DNA of 64,000 nt from Rhyacichthys aspro (lineage: Eukaryota > Chordata > Actinopteri > Gobiiformes > Rhyacichthyidae): NCBI GenBank assembly GCA_036850595.1, contig CM072163.1, positions 1,181,276 to 1,245,275 of the forward strand. The letters are read 5' to 3'. Below the pieces are notes generated by a model that was given only the letters and a program-made list of their open reading frames with translations, had not been told where the DNA came from and did no database searches. Numbering within the stretch: the first letter of the stretch is position 1; each line of letters starts with the position of its first letter. Below are positions 22,408-36,400 of the stretch, one piece after another. The position numbers and the translations under genes were made by a program.

Positions 22408-25400
22408 AATTCTGTAAAAGCAGATACAGACTTTACTTTTTATTTGTTTGTTGTAAAGTCTGTGTTAAGTTTGTGTCAGTTTCTCGTTTTAACTCCTTTT
22501 TTCAGCCTTGAGTTTTTGAACATTATTCTTTTTCTCTTTTGTTCCTTGTTTTTTTTTGTTCTTTCTCAAAAACCTGGACAGTTTTTTTCTTCCAGGTTTA
22601 GTTCTGGACTTGGTTCAGGTTTTATTGCTGCTTTAATCTTTACTCTTTGGTTTAATTCTGGTTCGAGTTTGTTCTTGTTGTTTGTGGTTTTGTGTTTATC
22701 ATCTTTGAACAGAACTAACGTCACATTCAGCAGAGTTTATCTGAACCAAGAGATAAACTGAAAATATGTGATGCAGGCAGATTTAGAACATTTAGAACAA
22801 CATCTTCTGCTGCAAATGGAAAAATTAAACTTTTAATCACTGTTTACATCGTATTCATGGCCATCTTGTTGTGACTCTTTGGAGAAGTTGAGGTGTTTTT
22901 TGTCTCATCTCTTGATACGTCCCACTCAGGTACTTCTCTGACTCTTCTTTAGGTTTAGTCTAGTTTTTCTGACTCCATTTGAATCATATCTCTCTCATTT
23001 CCTCTAAACTCACAAACAGAAACCAGAGCAGAACCAGAGTCTGTTTTACAAACAGCTGCAGCGCCCCAGATCCTTGAGAAAGAGTTGTGTGTGAAAGCAC
23101 ATGACGCTTCAGTTTTGTTATCGCTCTAGAACATTGGTGCTAAAAATGAGAAGCTGTGTCAAGTTTTACAAATGTGTGCCTTTATTCTGAATAAAAGTCC
23201 AAGAAAAGAGGCAGAACAAATACAAAATACATTTTAAATTTATGTTGAAAGTAAGACTTAGACTTAAAACTATTTTGGCTTGTGCTTTACTTTCATTTCG
23301 AGTCTTAATTCTCAAACCTTTTCTAAATAAAGTAAACATCCTGTGACATGTTTTTTTTAACAGGAAGTGGTTTTGTGTTGAGCCCACTTTAGCGTCTGTA
23401 AACAACACACTCTAGAGGTTATTTGTGCAGATGTTGACTCCACTCGGAGCCCGTTATATTTGCTCTGATGGAGTGTTTATGCTGGACTGGTTCAGCAAAA
23501 ACACACTGTACTTAATTCCTGTAAGTAATGATTAATTAAGTTATTTTAGTCTTGGCTTTGTCTGATTGGACGAGAGATAATCCTCACTTGAAGAAATGAG
23601 AAGTAAAATTAATTAATTCTTTTTTCTTGTGATAAATGTCAGTGTCTAGCTTCATGAATTTAAACATTTTATATATTTATATATACATATTTATCGTCTC
23701 CACTGCATTAAACACAAGCAGAACCTGTACAAACTCAAATATTGAGTCTAAATGAGAGGAAACTGCTGCAGCATGAATTTAATGTTGAGAAAGATGGGAA
23801 TAAACAGAAACAGTTGAATGTTTCCTGCAGCAGCTGTACCTCCAGCCTCTACCTGCTTAGACCAGGTCTAGACCAGGTCCAGACCAGGTCCAGACCAGGT
23901 CCAGACTCTCGCTGCTACAACAGGATTTACTCTGATTTAGATTCAATATTAACACTGAGTTTAGAAAAGTCTGCTTCAAACACGGTTTATTTCTCAAACT
24001 TCTGTGTCTCTTTGATGTGAACCAGGCTCAAGACTCTGAATAAATTAAATGCATTTTGTTTTTCCACGTGTCAGAGTCTGGAAGATAAGTCCCTTTTTTA
24101 AATAAACTCAAACAGAACTGAAATGACTCAGAACTGAACCTGGGACTGACCCAGAAGACTCCAACACGAGTCAGGGTTGAACCCAGAATACACTGGGTTT
24201 ATTTTAAACTTTGTCTTTGTCTATTTTTAGTTAACACTGTAGAAACTGTAGAAGTACAATAAATGAACTAAAACCTTCTTTGTTTTTTTTATAATGTCCC
24301 CCAAACTTTTTTAGTCTCAAAATAAAACAAAAACTGTCATTTTTTAACCATATTTTATCATAATTTTTCAGAGTTCACTTTTTAGCTTATTTCCATTGCA
24401 CTGGGCTTTTTCTGTGCAAAATAAATAATAGATTCAAACAGAGTGAGGGCATCTTTCCAAGAAACAATGACTCAGTTTAATCTGGATCGAGTTCAAGATC
24501 AACCCTTAAACCTGTTCTAAACCATGTGCTGTTATTATAGTTATTATTTATGGATCTGGGCGTGTCGACATGTTCGTTGTAATGGTTTGAATCTTTAATT
24601 ATCTCCTCTTCGTTAATCACTGTGTGACTGAAGCCAGTATTTATCGCTGTCTCACGTTGCCTCACTTTACTTTCTTTTTTTGAGCTGTTTCTCTTTAAAA
24701 AACATGTCCAGAGCTGAAAACACACTTTCTCTGTTTTCTCTGCAGCCATTACTTCCTCATTGTCAGTGTCGACCAATGAGAACGCAGTGATTGGACCAAG
24801 CTCTATTAATATCTTCGATAATAATAAAGCAAAGATGACGTCTTAAAGTTCTGTTTTTTCAGATGATTCCTGTTAAAATATGAGATTATGGATTCAACTG
24901 TTAAAACATACTAATACATTTCACCAAACTGAAGTTTAGCTGCGACTTCACTGCTGCTGAGTTCATGAGTTCACAACGACACACTCTAGTTTTGAGTGGA
25001 GCTAAAGACACACTTTCACAATGACAGGTGCTAACCACGAGTGAAACATCAAAGGCCGTGACCTGCACCGTTCTGTCAAATAAAAGCACAGCAAAAGAAC
25101 AGCTTTACAAAATAAAAGCCCAGGAGTGACTTGTAAAAGCAGAAGTTGGATTTGCTTCTAAACAATTATAGAATTCTTTTTGAAGCATCTTCTTTTTGTC
25201 TCTTGTTTGTTGCAGAAACGATGCACTTCTCTTTCCCCTCGAGTCCTGGATCCTCTTCGAACGGTGAATTTAAGAATCATTTTGTCTGAAACTGAAGCCA
25301 AACAAAAGCAGGTTAAAGGTCGGTCGCCGTTTGGTTTTATTACTTTTATATGTGACTTTTGTTGGGATCAGACCAACAGTCGATGTCTTTACACAAAAAC

Positions 25401-25482
25401 TGATCTGACTGAGAAGAAGAAGAAGAAGAAGAAGAAGAAGTTGAGACGAAACGAGAAAAGAAGCAGTTCTTATTTAAAAGCA

Positions 25483-28400
25483 ATGAGATCTGCCCAGGTT
25501 CGATTCTTCACCAGAGTGAGTATCAATCAATCAATCAATCAATCAACTTTATTTATACAGCACTTTTCATTCAACTTAATGCAACTCAAGAGTTTAAAAA
25601 CAATGGTGGATTTGCTTCACTTTATTTCACCAGAAAATAAAAAAGAATAAAATAGAGTCAAACAAATGTAAAAAAAATAAATAAGTAAATAAATAAGTGA
25701 ATAAATAAATAAATAAATACAACACTAACACAACACACAAAACACTAAATAAAAGCCAGACTAAATAAATACACTCTGAGTTCATGTTAAAAACTGAAGG
25801 AAGCAGCAGGAAATGTTTCTGGTCAAATATGTTCATGACTCCTATCATTATTTCCACATGTTTCCTGTTTGTTAGAGTGACCTTTGACCCGGGCCTAGGG
25901 TCATTCTCAGGATGTTTCTCAGTCTGTTAAATATAAGAAATGTTGCTGAACGTGTAAAACAGATCCAACTGTAAGTAAAGGCTGCAGCTCTTTTCTGCAG
26001 AGCTCGGTTTGTTTTGACGATGCAACTTTTTCTTTTGATAAAGTCAGAACCAACAACAATAATCTCACATCCATCAAGAACATTTGATCAAAATGAAACT
26101 CCAGTCTTTATCTTTATCTTTATGGACTGATGAATAACACATGTTTGAATAACTCTGGTTTCAATATTAGAGCAATAATCTAACCAGAACCTGTTCAAAT
26201 CTAACTAAAACCTGTTCAAATCTAACTAAAACCTGTTCAAATCCAACTAAAACCTGTTCAAATCCAACTAAAACCTGTTCAAATCCAACTAAAACCTGCA
26301 CAAGTCCAACTAAAACCTGCACAAGTCCAACTAAAACCTGTTTAAAACAAAAAGGTTTTATTTGCCGTTTGAAGACCACGTTTAAACCCTGAGCCAAACC
26401 CAGTTCTGGGATTTAAATGGTTCAAAAAATATAAATGTTATTCTTATCATTTCATGCGTCATCTAATTTCTTAATAAGAAACATGATGGTTTCTTACTGG
26501 TTGTGAACCCAGAGAGAACCCAGTAACACGGAGCACTCGCAGATTTGTGCTAACCTCTATTTTATATCTGATCGTTTTTTGAAGGGTTTATTTATTTATT
26601 TTCGTGATTAAAACTAGACTCAATGATTCAAAGTGAACTCTGTGTTCTTCCTTTTGGAACCAATAACCACTCATTATCAAACCTGTCGTTGTCGGTTCTT
26701 TTGAAGAAAAGATGGCGTTCTGTTATTAGTTTATGAGCTTTTAGTTTTTATTGTTGTAAAAAACAATCTGTATTTATAAAGTGATGTGTTTCAGGTTCAA
26801 CGAAGAGGAAACAGTAACCAGAGAAAACCTGACGAAACACCAGCTCCACAGGTAACGTATGAATGTAATGTGTTTATGGAAATGAAATAAAAACAGAAAG
26901 TCAACATAAAACAGGTCTCGACCAACGAGACGTTCAGGGTTCAAAGAACAGAGCAATAAATGTTATCGAGGACAATAGTTTCCTGTAAAAATGAAATAAA
27001 GCTGACACTGTTTGGCATTTCTGGGAAAATTACTGGAGCACAATAAAACTAAAGGAAGGTTCAGCATAATGCAAATATTAAACTGTTACATACTTTAAGC
27101 CTCTTTATTCCCTTTGGAAAAACAGACAGAATGGGTTTGAGTTCATTTGGAATAATATAAGAATATCTTTATAGTTTCACACATTATCAGCAAAGATCAC
27201 GATAAAAAACACTATAAAACTCAGTAGAATAAGAAAATAGAATAAAAACAACCCTCCATCAGGTTCTAATGTTGAAGGAACAGAAACACACCTTTATATT
27301 AAATATTACACACAGGACACAGCTGGTAATATTAGCTCTGCACAAATATCATGAGACCGTTCTGCTGCTCTCGGGGGATTATTGGTCCTGAGCAAATATT
27401 TGTCTTTTGAAGTCAGCTGAACGTCTCAAACACAGACAGTCGACTGTATATTCCATAAAATAAAAGCAGAAATGAAAGAGGATGAAATCTTTGATCATAA
27501 TCCATTTTAATTTAAATAAAAAACAACTACAAACTGAGGCAATAAAGTCAAACTGAAACCATTTAGAACCAGTTAAAGTCCAAATAAAACCAATTAAAAC
27601 CTTTCAAACATCAACAAAAACACCATAAAGTTCAACTAAATCCTCTTTAGACCTGTTCAAGTCCAGCAAGAACCACTTTAACTCTATTAAAGTTCAACTA
27701 AACTCTGTTATTATCCAGACGGAATGTGAAGGAAGGAACTGAAACAATGGATGGGTTTGGTTTCTCATAAACAGCTCAGAGCTTCCTGTTCAGACTCTGG
27801 CTCCAAACCCAGTCCTTCTTCTCTTTTAATGAATCTATTGTTAGTTTTACAAAAGCTCGCTCTCAAAAGAGTCTCTTCAACACAAAACATGAAGACTGCC
27901 ATAGAAATATTACATGTGAACTTGTGAATGTCATTATTAACTCTAGTCCTCATCAAACATAACAAATATTTATGAAAAAATGCTGACGGGAAACAAGTGG
28001 AACTATTTACTTTAAAAGACATAAGAACGACTTGTAATAATCGTGAAATATTACATTTCACTCCAAAATACTCCCAACCTGGACACGTTTATTCCATTTG
28101 CATCAACACAGACAAAGTTAGGCAAAAATAAAACACAATAAAGTGTCCAGGACGTGAGGGTTTAGTGAAAGTAGATCAGTGTGAGCTGCTTTTACCAAAT
28201 ATGGTCATCACTTCTGGTTCCTTCAACCCACTCTGGCTTTGTTCACTTTAGAATATTTAAGTTTTGAACACATCACATTTGTGTTTTGTTCAGAACTTTG
28301 ACTCTAGTCTTTCATTTTTGTATCTTACGCTGAAACAGAGACATTTTAAGCTAAAGCTCCTGGTTGTGTTTTAGTGTAAAAGCTTCCTGTCTGATCTTTA

Positions 28401-28628
28401 GACAAATGACTTCTTCTGAAAGTGAAACTCATTTTGTGGAAACAGGTGTTGCCCGTGAATCCGAGAGGTTTTTTAACAGTTGCCTCAGTCTCTTCAGGCT
28501 CAGAGGAACTAAACTCACTTTAAAAACTCTTCTAAATGTGCCTCATGTTGAATAAAGACCTGACTGTTGTGTTTTAGCTTAACTCTGAAGAAGAACGATC
28601 TGAAACAGGGCAGAACAGCGCCCCCTAA
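25483..28628 (+). CDS. Spliced short upstream ORF of NLR A (46 codons)
   Basis: Exon pieces 25483-25515, 26795-26851 and 28578-28628 join in phase to a 46-residue ORF: MRSAQVRFFTR, then VQRRGNSNQRKPDETPAPQ, then a short tail ending at TAA, five nt before the main-frame ATG at 28633. NLR B has a matching 36-residue ORF with the same exon structure (MRSGQVQIFIR, VQRRGNSDQRKSHKSQL). In another frame exons 2-4 also stay open into the NLR in gene A, but without an ATG before 28633. It could be a translated regulatory uORF or simply leader homology. No domain is recognised. Confidence 0.4.
26190..26345 (-). repeat. Minisatellite family B, inverted (copy 2)
   Basis: About 7-8 units of CCAACTAAAACCTGTTCAAAT in NLR intron 2, shorter than 15300-15530. 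Confidence 0.8.
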
Positions 28629-28632
28629 AGAC

Positions 28633-31600
28633 ATGGATGAGCCTCTGAATCAAGATTATTCCATCGCTTCAGTTTCAACTCAAAGGTAGGTTAAGACTAA
28701 CACTAGACCTGCACCTGTCAGGGTTATATATTTATAATGTTTGATTTAGTATTTGTTTAATAAGACTGTACTGTAAAGAGAAATAGAAGATAAAAAACAC
28801 AGTATAATAGCCCTTCGACAATTATTTGTACAAAAATAAAACTAATAATTCAAAGGAGCCAGTCCTGTGACAAAGAGAAGAGAAATGAGAATAATGATGA
28901 CAGCCCTGGACTTTATTTATCGATGAAAGAAGAGACTTTAGATTCAACTTTATCTCCAGAACATCCCTGAAATAGACATGGAGATAATCTCAATGGATCT
29001 TTTCTTGGATGAATTAAGGTTAAATAAAAAATAAAAAGATCTACCACCGTGTGATGAGGATGTTTATCGCGATGAAAAGACAAACTGTGAGAAATGCTCA
29101 GATCAGAGTTTAGCTCCAGTTCTTTCCACTTTCTTGGTTCCAACTAAATATGTTGTGTTTGTATTGACAGCAGAGCCATGAAAAGGAGCAGATACACCTC
29201 TGAACCTGGGTCTGAACCTGGGTCTAAACCTGGGTCTGAACCTGGGTCTGAACCTGGGTCTGAACCTGGGTCTGAACCTGGGTCTGAACCTGGGTCTGAA
29301 CCTGGGTCTGAACCTGGGTCTAAACCTGGGACTAAACCTGGGTCTAAACCTGGATCTAAACCTGGGTCTGAACCTGGATCTGAACCTGGATCTTCTGTGT
29401 CGTCCGTGAGCTTCGTGTCTGATTCATCTCGAGGTCAACCGCCGTTGTTCAGCAACACATCGACTGAGTAAGAACATCAATAACAACAACACAATAACAC
29501 AATAACACAACAACACAACAACACAACAACACATAAACCATAAAGATAAAAGCTCCTGACTGTTCCTGGTGTTTACTGTGTTTACTGTGTGTGTTTACTG
29601 TGTTTACTGTGTGTGTTTACTGTGTTTACTGTGTGTGTTTACTGTGTGTGTTTACTGTGTTTACTGTGTGTGTTTACTGTGTTTACTGTGTGTGTTTACT
29701 GTGTGTGTTTACTGTGTGTACTGTGTGTGTTTACTGTGTGTGTTTACTGTGTTTACTGTGTGTGTTTACTGTGTTTACTGTGTGTGTTTACTGTGTGTGT
29801 TTATTGTGTTTACTGTGTGTGTTTACTGTGTGTGTTTACTGTGTGTGTTTACTGTGTGTGTTTACTGTGTTTACTGTGTGTGTTTACTGTGTGTGTTTAC
29901 TGTGTGTGTTTACTGTGTGTGTTTACTGTGTTTACTGTGTGTGTTTACTGTGTGTGTTTACTGTGTGTGTTTACTGTGTGTGTTTACTGTGTGTGTTTAC
30001 TGTGTTTACTGTGTGTGTGTGTACTGTGTGTGTTTACTGTGTGTGTTTACTGTGTGTGTTTACTGTGTTTACTGTGTGTGTTTACTGTGTGTGTTTACTG
30101 TGTGTGTTTACTGTGTTTACTGTGTGTGTGTGTACTGTGTGTGTTTACTGTGTGTGTTTACTGTGTGTGTTTACTGTGTGTACTGTGTGTGTTTACTGTG
30201 TGTGTTTACTGTGTTTACTGTGTGTGTTTACTGTGTTTACTGTGTGTGTTTACTGTGTGTGTTTACTGTGTTTACTGTGTGTGTTTACTGTGTGTGTTTA
30301 CTGTGTGTGTTTACTGTGTGTGTTTACTGTGTTTACTGTGTGTGTTTACTGTGTGTGTTTACTGTGTGTGTTTACTGTGTTTACTGTGTGTGTGTGTACT
30401 GTGTGTGTTTACTGTGTGTGTTTACTGTGTGTACTGTAGTCTGATCAAAGACATGAAGAGGATGAAGATGTGGTCTGGTGCTTCGACTCAGTCCAGAGGA
30501 CAGCCCCCTGTGTTCAGCCCAGAATCACCTGAAGAAGAGTGAGACTATTATTAATATTATTAAGAGAAAGATTAAATGTAGTTCACTTTTCAAACAAATA
30601 AATGTGTCGTCTTTAAAACAGTGAATATCCAACAACTTCAACAAGAAACAAGGAACGAGACACGCTCAAGGTGAGTGTGAGTGTTAGTGTGAGTGTTAGT
30701 GTGAGTGTTAGTGTGAGTGTCAGTGTGAGTGTTAGTGTTAGTGTGAGTGTTAGTGTGTTAGTGTGAGCGTTAGTGTGAGTGTTAGTGTGAGTGTTAGTGT
30801 GAGTGTCAGTGTGAGTGTTAGTGTTAGTGTGAGTGTTAGTGTGAGTGTTAGTGTGAGTGTTAGTGTTAGTGTTAGTGTGAGTGTTAGTGTTAGTGTTAGT
30901 GTGAGTGTTAGTGTGAGTGTTAGTGTGAGTGTTAGTGTGAGTGTGAGTGTTAGTGTGAGTGTTAGTGTGAGTGTTAGTGTTAGTGTGAGTGTTAGTGTGA
31001 GTGTTAGTGTGAGTGTTAGTGTGAGTGTTAGTGTGAGTGTGAGTGTTAGTGTGAGTGTTAGTGTGAGTGTTAGTGTTAGTATGAGTGTTAGTGTGAGTGT
31101 GAGTGTTAGTGTGAGTGTTAGTGTGAGTGTTAGTGTGAGTGTGAGTGTTAGTGTGAGTGTTAGTGTGAGTGTTAGTGTGAGTGTTAGTGTGAGTGTTAGT
31201 GTGAGTGTTAGTGTGAGTGTTAGTGTGAGTGTTAGTGTGAGTGTTAGTGTGAGTGTTAGTGTGAGTGTTAGTGTGAGTGTTAGTGTGAGTGTTAGTATGA
31301 GTGTTAGTGTGAGTGTTAGTGTGAGTGTTAGTGTGAGTGTTAGTGTGAGTGTTAGTGTGAGTGTTAGTGTGAGTGTTAGTGAGTGTTAGTGTGAGTGTTA
31401 GTGTTAGTATGAGTGTTAGTGTGAGTGTTAGTGTGAGTGTTAGTGTGAGTGTTAGTGTGAGTGTTAGTGTGAGTGTTAGTGTGAGTGTTAGTGTTAGTGT
31501 GAGTGTTAGTGTGAGTGTTAGTGTGAGTGTTAGTGTGAGTGTTAGTGTGAGTGTTAGTGTGAGTGTTAGTGTGAGTGTTAGTGTGAGTGTTAGTGTGAGT

Positions 31601-33398
31601 GTTAGTGTGAGTGTTAGTTTGAGTGTGAGTGTTAGTGTGAGTGTTAGTGTGAGTGTGAGTGTGAGTGTTAGTGTTAGTGTGAGTGTTAGTGTGAGTGTTA
31701 GTGTGAGTGAGTGTTAGTGTGAGTGTTAGTGTGAGTGTTAGTGAGTGTGAGTGTTAGTGTGAGTGTTAGTGTGAGTGTATTGTTAGTGAGTGAGTGTTAG
31801 TATTGTGTAGTGTGAGTGTTAGTGTGAGTGTTAGTGTGAGTGTGAGTGTTAGTGTGAGTGTTAGTGTGAGTGTTAGTGTGAGTGTTAGTGTGAGTGTGAG
31901 TGTTAGTGTGAGTGTTAGTGTTAGTGTGAGTGTTAGTGTGAGTGTTAGTGTGAGTGTTAGTGTGAGTGTGAGTGTGAGTGTTAGTAGTGTGAGTGTTAGT
32001 GTGAGTGTTAGTGTGAGTGTTAGTGAGTGTGAGTGTGAGTGTTAGTGTGAGTGTTAGTATGAGTGTTAGTGTTAGTGTGAGTGTTAGTGTGAGTGTTAGT
32101 AGTGAGTGAGTGTTAGTGTGAGTGTTAGTGTGAGTGTTAGTGTGAGTGTTAGTGTGAGTGTTAGTGTGAGTGTTAGTGTGAGTGTTAGTATGAGTGTTAG
32201 TGTTAGTGTTAGTGTGAGTGTTAGTGTTAGTGTGAGTGTTAGTGTGAGTGTTAGTGTTAGTGTTAGTGTGAGTGTGAGTGTTAGTGTGAGTGTTAGTGTG
32301 AGTGTTAGTGTGAGTGTTAGTGTGAGTGTTAGCGTGAGTGTTAGTGTGAGTGTTAGTGTGAGTGTGAGCAGGTCGGTTCTGGTGCTTGATGACGATAGAT
32401 AATCCTTCCTCGAGAGAAAACAAGAAGCAAACGTGAAAACATTAAACAGAACGTCTTGTTTTTGTGATAAACGTCATTTTAAAACAGAAATCATGAAGGT
32501 ACTGACCCTCACCAGGCTCTCGTTACACTGTTCCAGCAGGATCCAGCTGTACTATACTATACTACACTATACTACAGCATACTATACTATATTATTCAAT
32601 ACTATACGATACTATACTATATTATACAATACAATACAATACAATACAATACAATACAATACGATACTAGACTAGACTATACTATATTATACTATACTAT
32701 ATTATACCATATTATACTATATTATACTATATTATATTACACTATACTATATTATACTATATTATATTACACTATACTATATTATACTATATTATATTAC
32801 ACTATACTATATTATACTATATTATATTACACTATACTATATTATACTATACGATACTATACTATATTATACTATATTATATTATACAATACGATATGAT
32901 ATTATAATATAATATATTATACTATACTATATTATACGATACTTTACTATACTGTACTGTACTATACTGTACTGTACTGTACTGTACTGTACATTATGTT
33001 GCATTTTGCTTAGTGCTTCATTTTTTGTTTGTTTTTCTGTAAATATTAATTTGTTCAAAATGTATTAATTAATTAGATCAGAATCAGAATTCCTTTATTT
33101 ATTCCTGAGGAAAATTCTTTTTGTTACAGACATGGCCAAAAAAACAAAATTAAAGATAAAAAATAACAGATAAATGATAAATACATGTAAAAACTACAGT
33201 ACTCCAGTATCTAAAAACACCTCAGTAAAAATAAACAAGTATTTTAAAAATACTCTTTGTTTAATGTGGAATAATGAAGATATCTTCAGTCAACATATGT
33301 CACATATAAAAACACAGAAATACTCTCGTCTGGTTCAAATACATTAAAGAGATAATAAATACAAAGCTATCTGTGCCTGGGTCTTTAAAGATGTTGAG

Positions 33399-33439
<41 letters not shown>

Positions 33440-36400
33440 GTATATGTTTGTCTTCTGCAGGTGTTTGAGCTGAAGTCCATGGCTCTGTTAAAACAAGCCC
33501 TGGCTTCACACAAGAGAGTCATTTCTGCCAAAAACAGAGGCATTTTGAATCAGTTTCTGGAAGAGGAGCAGGTTGGTGACGCAGAAGCTCGAGAAGCAGC
33601 TCTGAAAATCGCTCTCCACGTTTTAAGAACAATGAAGGAGGACGAACACGCTCTGACTTTAGAACAAAGTAAGAAACTGCATTTGTCTGTAACATGTTCC
33701 ATAAATGTCTTCGTCTAAACCTAGAAACAATGTCGGGACGTGCCTCAGAGACAAATACAGACTTATTCTTAATAAACACCATTCTTTTCTCTCAGATCAT
33801 TACGGAGTTCTGGAGTTGTTCCAGAGACATTTAAAGACTTTATTAAAAAAGAAGAACCAATGTTTAATTGAGGAGCAGATGACTCAAGACTGGCCTGTGC
33901 CTTTTACAAAGATCTACACCAAAGTTTATCTGAGAGACGGAAACTGTGGAGACGTCAACAGTGAACACGAGGTCCGACAGATCGAGCTGGCTTTTAACAA
34001 AAGGAAAACTCCAGAAAGTCCATCCGTCGACATCAGAGACATTTTCAAAGCGTTTCCGAACAGAGCCGCATCGATCCGAACTGTTCTGACGACGGGAATC
34101 GCAGGAATCGGGAAAACTGTCCTGGTTCAGAAGTTGATCCTGGACTGGGCTGAAGGCAGAGCCAACCAGGACTTCCAGCTGCTGTTCCCACTTTCCTTTC
34201 GAGAGTTGAATCTGCTCAAGAACCAAACAAAGAGTCTGATGGAGCTGCTTTACGACTTCTCTCCAGGTTTGAGAGACTCAGGCCTCACAGATCTGACTCA
34301 GTACAAAGTCCTGATGGTTCTGGACGGCCTCGACGAGAGCAGACTCCAGCTGGACTTCAGCAGAAACTACAGTTGCTCTGATGAGACCAGATCTATGTCA
34401 GTAGATGCTTTACTGACCAATCTGATGATGGGAAACCTGCTGCCCAACGCCACGCTGTGGATCACGAGTCGTCCCGCTGCGGCCGGCCGTATCCCTCCAC
34501 AGTTCATCGACCGAGTGACTGAGATCAGAGGCTTCAACAACCTCCAGAAGGAGGCTTACTTCTTAAAGAAAATAGATGACGAGAAACTGGCCCGAAGAGT
34601 CGTAGCGAACGTACGATCGGCTCCAAGTCTCTACATTATGTGCCACCTCCCTGTGTTCTGCTGGATTTCATCCATTGTTCTCAGAAAAATGTGCACGGAT
34701 CCTGGAAGTGGAAAGATGCCAAAGACTTTGACACAAATGTACATCCACTTTTTGGCTCATCAAATGATGCAAATGCAGCGGAAATACAGAAAAGAACAAG
34801 AACTGGACTCAAAAGGCAACAACAAAATCATTCTGTCGCTTGGAAAGCTGGCTTTTGAGCAACTGGAAAAAGGGAATCTGATTTTCTATGAAGAGGATTT
34901 AAAAGAGTGCGGCACCGACGTCAGAGAAGCCACGGTTTACTCTGGAGTTTGTACTCAGGTTTTTAGAGAAGAGACCTGGAGAGAGCACAAGGTTTTCTGC
35001 TTCGTCCATTTGTCGGTTCAGGAGTTTCTGGCAGCGCTGTACGTCCTCGTGGTTTTCAACGTGGACGGCGTCAACCTAATGGTTCGGAAACAGAAGCAGA
35101 GGTCCCGGAACCTGCAGCTGTTCAACCTGCACAAAGCTGCGGTCGACGAGGCTCTGAGGAACCGCGGCGGCCATTTTGACCTGTTCCTGCGCTTTCTGCT
35201 CGGACTCTCGCTGGAGTCCAGTCAGACGCTGCTCAAAGGGTTGAACGTTCAAGTGAAAGCCTGCGACGCCGAAAACCACAAGGAAACTGTGGACTACGTC
35301 ACAGAGAAGATCAGCCAGACGCCTGCTCCTCAGAGGTAAGGATTAATGCCCAAAACCACCAAGAACCAGTGAGACACAACCTGACCTCATGTATGGTCCT
35401 GTTTTTCAGATCCATGAACCTGTTCCACTGTCTGAACGAGTTCAACCACCGCTCTCTGCTCCAGCAGGTCCAGATCCGTCTGGACTCGGACCAGGACTCG
35501 GTGATGGACCAGAGCTCTCCGGCTCAATGGGCCGCTCTCAACTTCCTGTTACTGACCTCACCTGAAAAACCTGAGGAGATCCACCTGAAGAGGTTCTGTG
35601 GCTCTGAGGAAGGACTTCAGAGACTGGTTCCTGCCATCACAGCCTCCAGATCTGCAGCGTGAGTCTCTCAGATGTTTTACTGGTTTTTATTTTGGGTTTG
35701 GTCATTTCAGAAGTAAATCTACTCTCTTAATGTCTGTGGATCTTTGATAAACTCCTCTTGTGTCTTTTCCAGGTTGAACGACTGCAGCCTGTCCATCTCC
35801 AGTTGTCAGGTCCTCAGCTCCACTCTGAGCTCTGTCTTTAATGAACTGCTCCATCTGAACCTCAGTGACAACCTGCTGCAGGACTCAGGGCTGGAGCTGC
35901 TCTGTGTGGGACTGCAGAGCCCTCACTGCAGGCTCAGGACGCTCAGGTTCGGAAGCACAACTATTGAACCTGTTTATTCTGTACGACTGAATGATGTGGA
36001 TGTGTTGTCTTCAGGTTGAACCGCTGTGGTCTGACCCGAGGCTGCTGTGATAAACTGGCCTCAGTCCTGGTCTCGTCCGGTCTCAAAGAGCTGGATCTGA
36101 GCGACAACGACGTGGAGGACTCAGGTCTGGAGAAGCTCTGCAGTGGACTGAGAGACCAGCGCTGTCGACTGGAGACGCTCAGGTACAACACCTGCAGCAG
36201 CATGACTCAGCATTAGGAGATGAAAACTAACAACGAAAGATGTAAAAAGATGTTTTATTCAGGCAGAAGTATTTGTAAGTTTGCTGTATCTGAATTCCTG
36301 TAGAACGGGGCTCTCTTATTTAACCCTTAATTACTTAATTACAATGAATTTTCATTGGTTGAGTCAGAAACTCCTTCAAAGAGGCTTTGACTAGTCCTGC

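Larger units (their letters stand above)
18995..30607 (+). repeat. Copy 2 of the 11-kb duplicated block
   Basis: Starts inside the dek intron 10 minisatellite and continues collinearly with 7802-18894. Beyond 30607 it runs on without a break into the rest of NLR gene A. Because dek is complete only to the left and the NLR only to the right, collapsing the two copies would give one ordinary dek-NLR neighbour pair. Confidence 0.9.

Noticed and set aside
29569..30444. Cys/Leu/Val-rich open frames of 280-317 codons
   Set aside because: Artefact of the TTTACTGTGTGTG minisatellite. All three frames are equally long, and only the last 99 nt (30440-30538) is a real exon.
30763..32423. Long open frames of alternating Ser-Val (+ strand) and Thr-His/Asn (- strand)
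   Set aside because: They are translations of the 10-bp GTGAGTGTTA tandem array within an NLR intron. All frames are open because the unit lacks stops, and no gene structure exists.
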